Shown: one piece after another, positions 1-6,792 of the stretch
Layout: the number at the start of each line of letters is the position of its first letter
Numbering within the stretch: position 1 is the stretch's first letter
NCBI GenBank assembly: GCA_020048255.1
Contig: JAIFMR010000158.1
Span: 1 to 11,322 of the forward strand
Length of the DNA: 11,322 nt
Reading direction: 5' to 3'
DNA from: Rhodoferax sp.
GTDB lineage: Bacteria; Pseudomonadota; Gammaproteobacteria; Burkholderiales; Burkholderiaceae_C
Notes under the pieces: model-generated
Seen by the model: the letters and a program-made list of their open reading frames with translations, nothing else
Databases searched by the model: none
What the model was told of the DNA's origin: nothing
Translations under genes and position numbers: made by a program

Positions 1-44
1 ATCGGCCGGGAAATCTGGCCAACTCAAACTGCGACAATTCTCGT

Positions 45-578
45 ATGAAAATCAATCAACAATGCGTGGCTGCTTTAAGCTGGACGCTCACCGACACTCT
101 GGGCGAAGAATTGGACGTCCTCGACGAGCCAGTCGAATTTCTGATCGGTGGCGACGATTTGTTTCTTGTCATTGAAGCCGCCCTCCAGGGCTGCGGCGCC
201 GGCAGTACGGTCAATTTGCAAATCGAGCCGGAACAAGGTTTTGGTGAATACAACGAGCAACTGGTATTTTTGGAACCTCGTGAGCTGTTCCCACCCGAGT
301 TGGAGGAAGGCATGACATTTGATGGCACGGCACTGCCCGAGGGCTGTGGGTCAGACGAACCACGAGATGCCATCTATACCGTGACCGACATCTATCCCGA
401 CCACGTGGTGCTCGACGGCAATCACCCGCTGGCGGGCATTGCCCTACGCTTGAAGCTCAATGTGCGTGCTGTGCGCGAGGCGACCGAAGCGGAAATTGGC
501 AGCGGCACCGCAGGCACAGGATTTTTTAAACTCGCCCCCCTGCACAGCCTAAACTCGGGCAGCGAGACTCTGCATTAA
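45..578 (+). CDS. SlyD-like FKBP-type peptidyl-prolyl cis-trans isomerase
   Basis: A 177-residue protein of the SlyD branch of FKBP prolyl isomerases, which catalyse proline cis-trans isomerisation and act as cytosolic folding helpers. The layout matches SlyD: an N-terminal FKBP half (about 1-69, with GFGEYNEQLV at 65-74), an inserted IF-type chaperone flap (about 75-122), and the C-terminal FKBP strand with the family signature VVLDGNHPLAG at 121-131 followed by LNVRAVREATEAE. The tail after about 155 is short and lacks the His/Cys-rich metal-binding extension of E. coli SlyD, so a nickel-delivery role is not supported. No signal peptide is seen, so the protein is probably cytoplasmic. The ATG at 45 has no clear Shine-Dalgarno sequence, but the protein aligns with SlyD from its first residues. 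It converges on dut, with 32 bases between the stop codons and no obvious terminator. Confidence 0.93.
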   Translation: MKINQQCVAALSWTLTDTLGEELDVLDEPVEFLIGGDDLFLVIEAALQGCGAGSTVNLQIEPEQGFGEYNEQLVFLEPRELFPPELEEGMTFDGTALPEGCGSDEPRDAIYTVTDIYPDHVVLDGNHPLAGIALRLKLNVRAVREATEAEIGSGTAGTGFFKLAPLHSLNSGSETLH

Positions 579-610
579 GGCCACGGGACTTACAGGTCGG
601 GGCTCACAGG

Positions 611-1060
611 TCATGCCTTGCCGGTCGACCCATAGCCGCCCTCGCCGCGTTCACTGGCCGGAAATTCATCGACCACGTTGAACTGTGCCTGCATCACCGG
701 CACCACCATCAGTTGCGCTATGCGCTCCATCGGCTCGATGGTGAAGGCGGTGTCGCTGCGGTTCCAGGCGCTCACCATCAATTGCCCTTGGTAATCACTG
801 TCAATCAAGCCAACCAGATTCCCCAACACGATGCCGTGTTTGTGACCCAGCCCTGAGCGAGGCAGGATCAGGGCGGCGTAGCCTGGGTCTTTGAGATATA
901 TGGCAATCCCGGTGGGCACCAAATGCCAGGCGTTGGCCTGCAAGGTCAACGGTTCGTGCAAACAAGCCCGCAAATCCAGGCCGGCACTGCCCGGTGTGGC
1001 ATAGGCTGGCAACTGGTCTGCCATGCGGGGGTCGATGATCTTGATGTCGATACTCAGCAT
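611..1060 (-). CDS. dut: Deoxyuridine 5'-triphosphate nucleotidohydrolase (dUTPase)
   Basis: Trimeric dUTPase that hydrolyses dUTP to dUMP and pyrophosphate, keeping uracil out of DNA and supplying dUMP for thymidylate synthesis. At 149 residues it has the normal family length, and all five family motifs are visible in order: PGSAGLDLRA (23-32), PRSGLGHKHGI (67-77), GLIDSDYQG (84-92, with the catalytic Asp at 87), RIAQLMVVP (113-121) and the C-terminal RGEGGYGSTG lid (138-147). It starts two bases after the coaBC stop on the same strand, so the two are almost certainly co-transcribed and translationally linked; coaBC-dut is a common proteobacterial pair. Nothing about it looks damaged or foreign. 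Confidence 0.98.
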   Translation of the reverse strand: MLSIDIKIIDPRMADQLPAYATPGSAGLDLRACLHEPLTLQANAWHLVPTGIAIYLKDPGYAALILPRSGLGHKHGIVLGNLVGLIDSDYQGQLMVSAWNRSDTAFTIEPMERIAQLMVVPVMQAQFNVVDEFPASERGEGGYGSTGKA

Positions 1061-1062
1061 AA

Positions 1063-2283
1063 TCAGGCTCCAGCCCTTGTTCTCGTTGCGATATCTGCTA
1101 TTAATTGACGAGCTAATGACAATTTGCTGTCGCGTGGAAGTTCCCGACTGCAGTGCGCATCAACCAACAGCAAAGCGTTGTCATCTTGTCCAAAAGTGGC
1201 CGGGCCAATGTTGCCCACCAACAAGGGCACACCTTTGCGCAGTCGCTTGGCTTGCGCATTCGCCAGCAAGTCGTGGCTCTCGGCGGCAAAACCAACACAA
1301 AACAAGGCGCCGCTGATGGCCCGGGGTGATTGCGCCACGGTGGCCAGGATGTCGGTGTTTTCCACAAAGCTCAATGCCGGCGCTTGACCACTGCCGTCCT
1401 TCTTGATCTTCCGATCGGCCGCATGATCGGGTCGCCAGTCAGCCACTGCCGCAGTAGCTATAAATATACTAGCTGTCTGCGAATTATCCGTAACGGCTTT
1501 GAGCATATTTGATGCTGAACGCACATCGACCCGCTGCACGCCACGCGGTGTCGCCAAACTCACCGGACCGGCCACCAGAGTCACCTCAGCTCCAGCCTCC
1601 CGTGCAGCGCGCGCAATGGCAAAACCCATCTTGCCACTGGACAGGTTGGTGATGCCGCGTACCGGGTCAATGGCCTCATACGTCGGTCCGGCGGTCACCA
1701 GCACGTGTTGCCCGGCCAGCACCTTGGGCTGAAAAAACGCCACAACGTCGTCGAGCAACTCCTGTGGCTCCAGCATGCGCCCATCACCGGTTTCGCCACA
1801 CGCCTGGTCACCCGCCCCCACACCCAGCACAAGCGCTCCGTCTGCCGCCACCTGCGCCAGATTGCGCTGGGTGGCCGGATGTGCCCACATCTCGCGGTTC
1901 ATAGCCGGGGCGATCAGCAAATGCACAGCGTCTGCCGGTCGCGGCAGACATATCAGGCTGAGCAGCTCATCGGCCCTGCCCTGCGCCAGCTTGGCAATGA
2001 AATCCGCACTACAAGGCGCCAACAACATGGCATCGGCTTCGCGGCTCAAATTGATGTGGGCCATGTTGTTGGCCGCACGCGCGTCCCACTGCGAACCGTA
2101 CACCACACGCTGGCTTAAGGCCTGCATCGTCACCGGTGTGATGAACTGCTCGGCCGCCGCCGTCATGACCACTTGAACGGTGGCGCCGGCCTTGATTAAC
2201 AGCCGGCACAACTCGGCCGACTTGTAGCAGGCGATGCCGCCCGTGAGACCCAAAACGATGTGTTTTCCAGCTAAATCTTTCAT
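1063..2283 (-). CDS. coaBC: Bifunctional phosphopantothenoylcysteine decarboxylase / phosphopantothenate-cysteine ligase
   Basis: Fused CoaC-CoaB enzyme of coenzyme A synthesis. CoaB joins 4'-phosphopantothenate to cysteine using CTP, and the flavin-dependent CoaC half decarboxylates the product to 4'-phosphopantetheine. With the chosen start it has 406 residues. CoaC half: GLTGGIACYKSAEL (12-25), catalytic His76 in AHINL, PAMNREMW (126-133) and Cys162 in ACGETGDGRM. CoaB half: VTAGPTYEAIDPVRGITN (196-213), SSGKMG (215-220), AAVADWRP (278-285) and the KIKK lysines (292-295). The ATG at 2283 gives MKDLAGKHIVLG, matching the family N-terminus; a TTG three codons upstream (2292) is also open but less likely. 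It is divergent from pyrG and is followed two bases later by dut. A short AT-rich imperfect palindrome lies inside the CoaB half (1456-1474). Confidence 0.98.
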   Translation of the reverse strand: MKDLAGKHIVLGLTGGIACYKSAELCRLLIKAGATVQVVMTAAAEQFITPVTMQALSQRVVYGSQWDARAANNMAHINLSREADAMLLAPCSADFIAKLAQGRADELLSLICLPRPADAVHLLIAPAMNREMWAHPATQRNLAQVAADGALVLGVGAGDQACGETGDGRMLEPQELLDDVVAFFQPKVLAGQHVLVTAGPTYEAIDPVRGITNLSSGKMGFAIARAAREAGAEVTLVAGPVSLATPRGVQRVDVRSASNMLKAVTDNSQTASIFIATAAVADWRPDHAADRKIKKDGSGQAPALSFVENTDILATVAQSPRAISGALFCVGFAAESHDLLANAQAKRLRKGVPLLVGNIGPATFGQDDNALLLVDAHCSRELPRDSKLSLARQLIADIATRTRAGA

Positions 2284-2341
2284 GCGCCGCAATGTAACAG
2301 AGCGCTACGGGTGGCGACACCGGCGGCATGGGCGCGGCCCC

Positions 2342-2347
2342 TATAAT
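2342..2347 (+). promoter_or_regulatory. Probable pyrG promoter -10 box
   Basis: A perfect TATAAT lies 40 bases before the pyrG ATG in the coaBC/pyrG divergent gap. No good -35 hexamer stands 16-18 bases upstream; the sequence there is GC-rich. Two bases after the hexamer comes a run of six T (2350-2355), which would cover the expected start of transcription. The assignment rests on the hexamer and its position only. Confidence 0.5.
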
Positions 2348-2358
2348 CCTTTTTTACC

Positions 2359-2386
2359 AGCTCCTTGAGCGTGCAGCTCCCCTTGA
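2359..2386 (+). repeat. Short direct repeat in the pyrG leader
   Basis: Two near-copies lie between the probable pyrG -10 box and the pyrG start: CAGCTCCTTGA and CAGCTCCCCTTGA, the second with two extra C. The second copy ends directly before the start codon, where a Shine-Dalgarno sequence would be expected and none is seen. The copies are short enough for this to be chance. Confidence 0.3.
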
Positions 2387-2387
2387 C

Positions 2388-4055
2388 ATGACCAAATTTG
2401 TCTTCGTCACCGGCGGTGTGGTGTCTTCCCTGGGCAAGGGAATCGCCTCCGCCTCTCTCGCCGCGATCCTCGAATCGCGCGGCCTCAAAGTCACTTTGAT
2501 CAAGCTTGACCCTTATTTGAATGTCGATCCCGGCACCATGTCGCCGTTTCAGCATGGTGAAGTGTTTGTGACCGACGATGGCGCTGAAACCGACTTGGAC
2601 CTGGGCCACTATGAGCGTTTCATTGAGACGCGCATGAAAAAGGCCAACAATTTCACCACCGGCCAGATTTACAAAAGCGTGCTCGAGAAAGAGCGTCGGG
2701 GTGACTACCTGGGCAAAACCGTGCAGGTCATTCCGCATGTCACCAATGAGATCCAGGATTTCATCAAACGGGGTGCCGGTTTTGGCACCCCTGAGGCGGT
2801 GGATGTTGCGATTGTCGAAATTGGCGGCACCGTGGGTGACATCGAGTCGCTGCCGTTTCTGGAAGCCGTGCGTCAACTCAGTCTGCAACTGGGGCCCAAC
2901 AACAGTGCCTTTGTGCACCTGAGCTATGTGCCCTGGATTGCCGCAGCCGGTGAACTCAAGACCAAACCCACCCAGCACACCGCCAAGCAGTTGCGCGAAA
3001 TCGGCATTCAGGCCGACGCTTTGTTGTGCCGCGCAGACCGTCCGATACCCGACGAAGAGCGGCAAAAGATTTCGCTGTTTTCCAATGTGCCGGCCTGGGG
3101 CGTGATCTCGATGTGGGACGTGGACACCATCTACAAGGTGCCGCGCATGTTGCATGAACAAGGCTTGGACGGCCTGATTTGCGACAAACTGCGGCTGAAC
3201 ACGCCACCCGCAAATCTGAAACGCTGGGACGACTTGGTGTTTGAAACGGCGCACCCGCAGGGCGAGGTCAACATCGCCATGGTGGGCAAATATGTGGAGT
3301 TAAGTGACAGCTACAAGTCACTCAACGAAGCGCTGCGTCATGCTGGCATGAAGAACCATGTGCGGGTCAAAATCCAGTACATCGAGTCTGAAACCATCAC
3401 GCCTGAAAGCGTGGCCCAGTTGGCTAAGTTCGATGCGATTCTGGTGCCGGGCGGCTTTGGTGTGCGCGGGGTCGAAGGCAAAATTTGCGCAGCGCAGTAC
3501 GCCCGCGAGCACAAAGTGCCGTATCTGGGTATTTGCCTAGGTATGCAAGTGGCCACCATCGAATTCGCCCGTCACGTGGCGGGTTTGAAAGATGCCAACA
3601 GCACCGAATTTGCCCCGCAGTGCTCCAACCCGGTGATCGCCCTGATCACCGAATGGAAGGACGAAGATGGCAGCATCAAAATTCGCAGTGAAGAGTCGGA
3701 TCTGGGCGGCACCATGCGCCTGGGCGCTCAAAGTTCAGACGTCGCCAAAAACACGCTGGCACACAAGATTTATGGCGATGTGGTGACCGAGCGGCACCGC
3801 CATCGCTTTGAGGCCAACGTCAATTATCTGGAGCAACTGCGCGAAGCCGGTCTGGTGATCTCGGCGCTGACCCAGCGCGAACATCTGACCGAAATTGTCG
3901 AGCTGCCGCAGAGCGTGCACCCTTGGTTCATCGGTGTCCAGTTTCACCCTGAATTCAAATCCACCCCCTGGAACGGCCACCCGCTGTTCAATGCCTTCAT
4001 ACGCGCGGCGCTGGACAACCAGATTGCACAAAGCACTACGAAAGCCATTGCCTGA
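2388..4055 (+). CDS. pyrG: CTP synthase (glutamine-hydrolysing)
   Basis: Makes CTP from UTP, ATP and glutamine, the last step of pyrimidine nucleotide synthesis; the enzyme is a cytosolic tetramer. At 555 residues it is full length. Synthetase domain: P-loop-like GGVVSSLGKG (9-18, Lys17), KLDPYLNVDPGTMSPFQHGE (39-58), metal ligands Asp71 and Glu144 (EIGGTVGDIESLPF). Class I glutamine amidotransferase domain: PGGFGVRG (354-361), nucleophile Cys383 in LGICLGMQ, and the His520/Glu522 pair in GVQFHPEFKSTP. The ATG at 2388 gives the family start MTKFVFVTGGVVSS; an upstream in-frame codon at 2328 would add 20 residues that do not look like family sequence. No Shine-Dalgarno sequence is evident. The stop overlaps the kdsA start (ATGA), which suggests coupled translation and links CTP supply to Kdo activation. 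Confidence 0.99.
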   Translation: MTKFVFVTGGVVSSLGKGIASASLAAILESRGLKVTLIKLDPYLNVDPGTMSPFQHGEVFVTDDGAETDLDLGHYERFIETRMKKANNFTTGQIYKSVLEKERRGDYLGKTVQVIPHVTNEIQDFIKRGAGFGTPEAVDVAIVEIGGTVGDIESLPFLEAVRQLSLQLGPNNSAFVHLSYVPWIAAAGELKTKPTQHTAKQLREIGIQADALLCRADRPIPDEERQKISLFSNVPAWGVISMWDVDTIYKVPRMLHEQGLDGLICDKLRLNTPPANLKRWDDLVFETAHPQGEVNIAMVGKYVELSDSYKSLNEALRHAGMKNHVRVKIQYIESETITPESVAQLAKFDAILVPGGFGVRGVEGKICAAQYAREHKVPYLGICLGMQVATIEFARHVAGLKDANSTEFAPQCSNPVIALITEWKDEDGSIKIRSEESDLGGTMRLGAQSSDVAKNTLAHKIYGDVVTERHRHRFEANVNYLEQLREAGLVISALTQREHLTEIVELPQSVHPWFIGVQFHPEFKSTPWNGHPLFNAFIRAALDNQIAQSTTKAIA

Positions 4056-4912
4056 TGAAACTGTGCGGTTTTGACATTGGTTTACAGCAGCCGTTTTTCC
4101 TGATTGCCGGCCCGTGCGTGATTGAGTCCGAGCAACTGCAGATGGACACCGCGGGCACCTTGAAGGAAATCACGGCAAGCCTGGGCATTCCATTCATTTT
4201 TAAAAGCAGTTTTGACAAGGCCAACCGGTCGAGTGGCAGCACCTTCCGCGGCCCGGGCATCGACAAAGGCTTGGAGATTCTGGCCAAAGTCAAACGTGAA
4301 CTACGTTTGCCGGTGCTGACCGACATCCACGATGAAGACCAGATTGCCCAAGTGGCCAGCGTGGTGGATGTGCTGCAAACCCCGGCTTTTCTGTGCCGCC
4401 AGACTGACTTCATCCGTGCCGTGGCGCAAAGTGGTTTGCCGGTCAATATCAAGAAAGGCCAGTTTCTGGCACCCGGTGACATGAAAAACGTCATCGACAA
4501 AGCCCGTGCCGCGGCGCGTGAAGTGGGTCTGCCAGAAGATAACTTCATGGCCTGCGAGCGCGGGGTCAGTTTTGGCTACAACAACTTGGTGAGCGACATG
4601 CGCTCGCTGGCCATCATGCGTGACACCGGTGCACCCGTGGTGTTTGATGCAACGCACTCGGTGCAATTGCCTGGAGGACTGGGCGGCAGCAGCGGCGGGC
4701 AGCGTGAGATGGTGCCGGTGCTGGCCCGCGCCGCCGTGGCGGTGGGGGTCGCCGGTTTGTTCATGGAAACCCATCCGAACCCGGATCAAGCCATGAGTGA
4801 CGGCCCGAACGCCGTGCCGCTCAAACACATGAAGGCGCTGTTGGAGACCCTGCTGGCGCTGGATCAGGTCACCAAAAAGCAAGGGTTTTTGGAACAAAAT
4901 TTTGCAAGCTGA
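4055..4912 (+). CDS. kdsA: 3-deoxy-8-phosphooctulonate synthase (Kdo-8-phosphate synthase), metal-dependent type
   Basis: Condenses phosphoenolpyruvate with arabinose 5-phosphate to Kdo-8-phosphate, the first committed step to the Kdo sugar of the lipopolysaccharide inner core, so the host is Gram-negative. It is 285 residues long and full length. Motifs: IAGPCVIESE (17-26), FKSSFDKANRSSG (49-61), TDIHDEDQ (89-96), CRQTDF (114-119), KKGQFLAPGDM (133-143), CERGVSFGYNNLV (167-179), FDATHSVQLPGG (197-208) and METHPNPDQAMSDGPN (237-252). Cys21, His201, Glu238 and Asp249 match the four metal ligands known for the Aquifex enzyme, whereas E. coli KdsA has Asn at the Cys position. This copy is therefore predicted to be metal-dependent. 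Translation starts inside the pyrG stop (ATGA) with only a weak ribosome site, implying coupling. Confidence 0.98.
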   Translation: MKLCGFDIGLQQPFFLIAGPCVIESEQLQMDTAGTLKEITASLGIPFIFKSSFDKANRSSGSTFRGPGIDKGLEILAKVKRELRLPVLTDIHDEDQIAQVASVVDVLQTPAFLCRQTDFIRAVAQSGLPVNIKKGQFLAPGDMKNVIDKARAAAREVGLPEDNFMACERGVSFGYNNLVSDMRSLAIMRDTGAPVVFDATHSVQLPGGLGGSSGGQREMVPVLARAAVAVGVAGLFMETHPNPDQAMSDGPNAVPLKHMKALLETLLALDQVTKKQGFLEQNFAS

Positions 4913-4965
4913 CCTGTCAGACTTGCTCGCGTATCCATTTTTACTTTAACTACTGAAAGAAGCCA

Positions 4966-6252
4966 ATGAGTGCAATCGTAGACATCGTAGGTCGTGAAAT
5001 TCTGGACTCCCGTGGCAACCCCACGGTGGAGTGCGATGTGTTGCTGGAAAGCGGCACCATGGGCCGTGCGGCCGTGCCAAGTGGTGCTTCGACCGGTAGC
5101 CGCGAAGCCATCGAGCTGCGTGACGGCGACAAAACCCGCTATCTGGGCAAGGGTGTGCTGAAAGCCGTTGAGCACATCAACACCGAAATTTCTGAGGCCG
5201 TCCTGGGCCTGGATGCCTCGGAACAAGCCTTTCTGGACAAGACCCTGATCGACCTGGACGGCACCGAGAACAAGTCGCGCCTGGGTGCCAACGCCATGTT
5301 GGCCGTATCGATGGCGGTGGCTCGTGCTGCGGCCGAAGAGTCCGGCCTGCCGCTGTACCGCTACTTTGGCGGCATGGGCGGCATGCAAATGCCTGTGCCG
5401 ATGATGAACGTGATCAACGGCGGCGAGCACGCCAACAACAACCTCGATATTCAAGAGTTCATGATTATTCCGGTGGGTGCGCCGTCTTTCCGTGAAGCCC
5501 TGCGCTACGGCGCGGAAGTGTTTCATGCCTTGAAGAAAATCCTGCACGACAAGGGTATCAGCACCGCAGTGGGTGACGAAGGGGGTTTCGCTCCCAAGGT
5601 CGAAGGTGGCCATGAAGCCGCTATCCAGCTGATTTTGCAGGCCATTGACAAAGCAGGTTTTGTCGCCGGCGAACACATCGCCCTGGGGCTGGACTGCGCA
5701 GCGAGCGAGTTTTACAAGGACGGCAAGTACCACCTCGAAGGGGAAGGCATGGTCTTGAGTGCAGAGGAGTGGACCGATATGCTGGCCACCTGGGTCGACA
5801 AGTACCCCATCATCAGCATCGAAGACGGCATGGCAGAAGGCGACTGGGATGGCTGGAAGGTTCTTACCGACCGTCTGGGCAAAAACGTGCAGATCGTCGG
5901 CGACGACTTGTTTGTGACCAATACCAAGATCTTCAAGGAAGGCATTGACAAGGGCATTGCCAACTCGATCCTGATCAAGATCAACCAGATTGGCACCTTG
6001 ACCGAGACTTTTGCTGCCATCGAGATGGCCAAGCGCGCCGGTTACACCGCTGTCATCAGCCACCGCTCGGGCGAAACCGAAGACTCGACCATTGCCGACA
6101 TCGCCGTGGGCATGAACGCCGGTCAAATCAAAACGGGGTCGCTCAGCCGCTCGGACCGTATGGCCAAGTACAACCAATTGTTGCGCATCGAAGAAGACCT
6201 CGGTGATGTCGCCAGCTACCCTGGTCGTGCGGCGTTTTATAACTTGCGTTAA
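4966..6252 (+). CDS. eno: Enolase (phosphopyruvate hydratase)
   Basis: Interconverts 2-phosphoglycerate and phosphoenolpyruvate in glycolysis and gluconeogenesis; in many bacteria it is also an RNA-degradosome partner. At 428 residues it is full length. Visible active-site elements are the loop SGASTGSREA (39-48), NGGEHANNNLDIQEF (151-165), catalytic Glu205 in VGDEGGFAP, metal ligands Asp243, Glu286 (SIEDGMAEGDWDGW) and Asp313 (VGDDLFVTN), catalytic Lys338 in LIKINQIGT, His366 in SHRSGETEDS and Lys389 in KTGSLSRSDR. The ATG at 4966 follows a purine-rich GAAAGAAG at 4955-4962, the best ribosome site in this run. It lies 53 bases after kdsA and 5 bases before ftsB. Its product, phosphoenolpyruvate, is a substrate of the neighbouring KdsA. 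A long antisense frame lies opposite but is a shadow. Confidence 0.99.
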   Translation: MSAIVDIVGREILDSRGNPTVECDVLLESGTMGRAAVPSGASTGSREAIELRDGDKTRYLGKGVLKAVEHINTEISEAVLGLDASEQAFLDKTLIDLDGTENKSRLGANAMLAVSMAVARAAAEESGLPLYRYFGGMGGMQMPVPMMNVINGGEHANNNLDIQEFMIIPVGAPSFREALRYGAEVFHALKKILHDKGISTAVGDEGGFAPKVEGGHEAAIQLILQAIDKAGFVAGEHIALGLDCAASEFYKDGKYHLEGEGMVLSAEEWTDMLATWVDKYPIISIEDGMAEGDWDGWKVLTDRLGKNVQIVGDDLFVTNTKIFKEGIDKGIANSILIKINQIGTLTETFAAIEMAKRAGYTAVISHRSGETEDSTIADIAVGMNAGQIKTGSLSRSDRMAKYNQLLRIEEDLGDVASYPGRAAFYNLR

Positions 6253-6257
6253 TCCCC

Positions 6258-6533
6258 ATGCGCCACCGAGTTGTCCCGGCCGTTTTAATCACATTGCTGG
6301 TGGTGATACACGCCCAGCTGTGGTTCGGTCGTGGCAGCTTGTCCAATGTTGCCCAACTGCGGACAGCGCTCAATGAGCAAAACCAGCAGAATCTGCTGGC
6401 TGTGCAACGCAATAACCAACTCGAAGCCGAGGTCCGCGACCTCAAAGAAGGCCTGGACATGGTTGAAGAACAAGCCCGACGAGAGTTGGGCATGATCAAA
6501 GCCAATGAAATTTATGTGCAAATTTCGCGCTGA
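6258..6533 (+). CDS. ftsB: Cell division protein FtsB (DivIC family)
   Basis: Small bitopic divisome protein that forms the FtsQ-FtsL-FtsB complex at midcell and helps activate septal peptidoglycan synthesis. It is 91 residues long: a very short cytoplasmic N-terminus (MRHR), one membrane segment (about 5-22, VVPAVLITLLVVIHAQLWF), then a periplasmic coiled-coil region rich in Leu, Gln, Asn and Glu (about 28-68). The family tail follows as EEQARRELGMIKANEIYVQ (70-88). It starts 5 bases after the enolase stop with no visible Shine-Dalgarno sequence, so it is probably read from the eno transcript. The eno-ftsB order is widespread in proteobacteria, which strengthens the call despite the weak sequence conservation of this family. 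Confidence 0.95.
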   Translation: MRHRVVPAVLITLLVVIHAQLWFGRGSLSNVAQLRTALNEQNQQNLLAVQRNNQLEAEVRDLKEGLDMVEEQARRELGMIKANEIYVQISR

Positions 6534-6590
6534 CGGTCCGTTGAGTTCTTTTTGAGTCCATTCTTGCCGCACACCACCCGGTGGCGGCTC

Positions 6591-6596
6591 TAGAAT
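6591..6596 (+). promoter_or_regulatory. Probable 6S RNA promoter -10 box
   Basis: TAGAAT (five of six matches to TATAAT) ends six bases before the first base of the 6S RNA closing stem, the normal distance to a start site. The nearest -35-like hexamer, TTGCCG at 6564-6569, is 21 bases away, which is too far for a standard sigma-70 promoter, so the -35 is unclear. Confidence 0.45.
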
Positions 6597-6602
6597 ACAG
6601 AC

Positions 6603-6774
6603 TGTCTGTCTTGCTCGCCGGGCTTTATATTTTCTTGAACCAATGCTCATTGAGCCAGGGCTTGGAATATCGTGACAGCGGCGTGATCATCTCGCGTTAG
6701 ATGAACCCAAGCTTTCTCTGACCTCGCCCACCTGAACCCCGGTTCAGGATGCGGGTTCGGTGGCAAGGCAGACA
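6603..6774 (+). ncRNA. ssrS: 6S RNA
   Basis: Regulatory RNA that mimics an open promoter and sequesters the sigma-70 form of RNA polymerase in stationary phase. Recognised by structure, since no search could be run. The two ends pair over 13 positions (6603-6615 with 6762-6774; two are G-U), giving the closing stem of a 172-base rod. On the 3' side of the middle, CCTGAACC/GGTTCAGG (6731-6738 / 6741-6748) forms the small hairpin that 6S RNAs carry in the central bubble; E. coli 6S has a very similar CTTGAACC-type hairpin at the same place. An upper stem (GCTTGG 6660-6665 with CCAAGC 6707-6712) leads to a terminal hairpin TCATCT/AGATGA (6687-6692 / 6699-6704). The 5' bubble strand between is AT-rich, as expected. 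A -10 box lies just upstream, and no protein frame competes convincingly. Confidence 0.85.
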
Positions 6775-6792
6775 CCTTCTCGCTCCAGACCC

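Noticed and set aside
1705..2176. Plus-strand frames opposite coaBC
   Set aside because: Shadows of the CoaC half of coaBC; no start signals or domains.
2284..2292. TTG start extending coaBC by three residues
   Set aside because: The ATG at 2283 gives the normal family N-terminus; a rarer start codon is not needed.
2280..3254. Minus-strand open frame (324 codons) opposite pyrG
   Set aside because: It mirrors the well-supported pyrG frame, has no family motifs and would overlap the coaBC start region.
4923..4951. Possible eno promoter (TTGCTC, 17 bases, TTAACT)
   Set aside because: The -10 matches only three of six positions, and transcription would begin at the ribosome site, leaving almost no leader.
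4864..6177. Long minus-strand open frame (437 codons) opposite eno and the end of kdsA
   Set aside because: It is the antisense shadow of two certain genes in GC-rich DNA; the translation is His/Gly/Val-rich low-information sequence with no recognisable domain.
6285..6650. Minus-strand frame over ftsB and the 6S promoter region
   Set aside because: Antisense to ftsB, with no motifs; the region is better explained by ftsB plus 6S RNA.
6760..6792. GTG start extending the TauE-like permease by 11 residues
   Set aside because: It lies in the 6S RNA closing stem and adds polar, basic residues; the family N-terminus fits the ATG at 6793.
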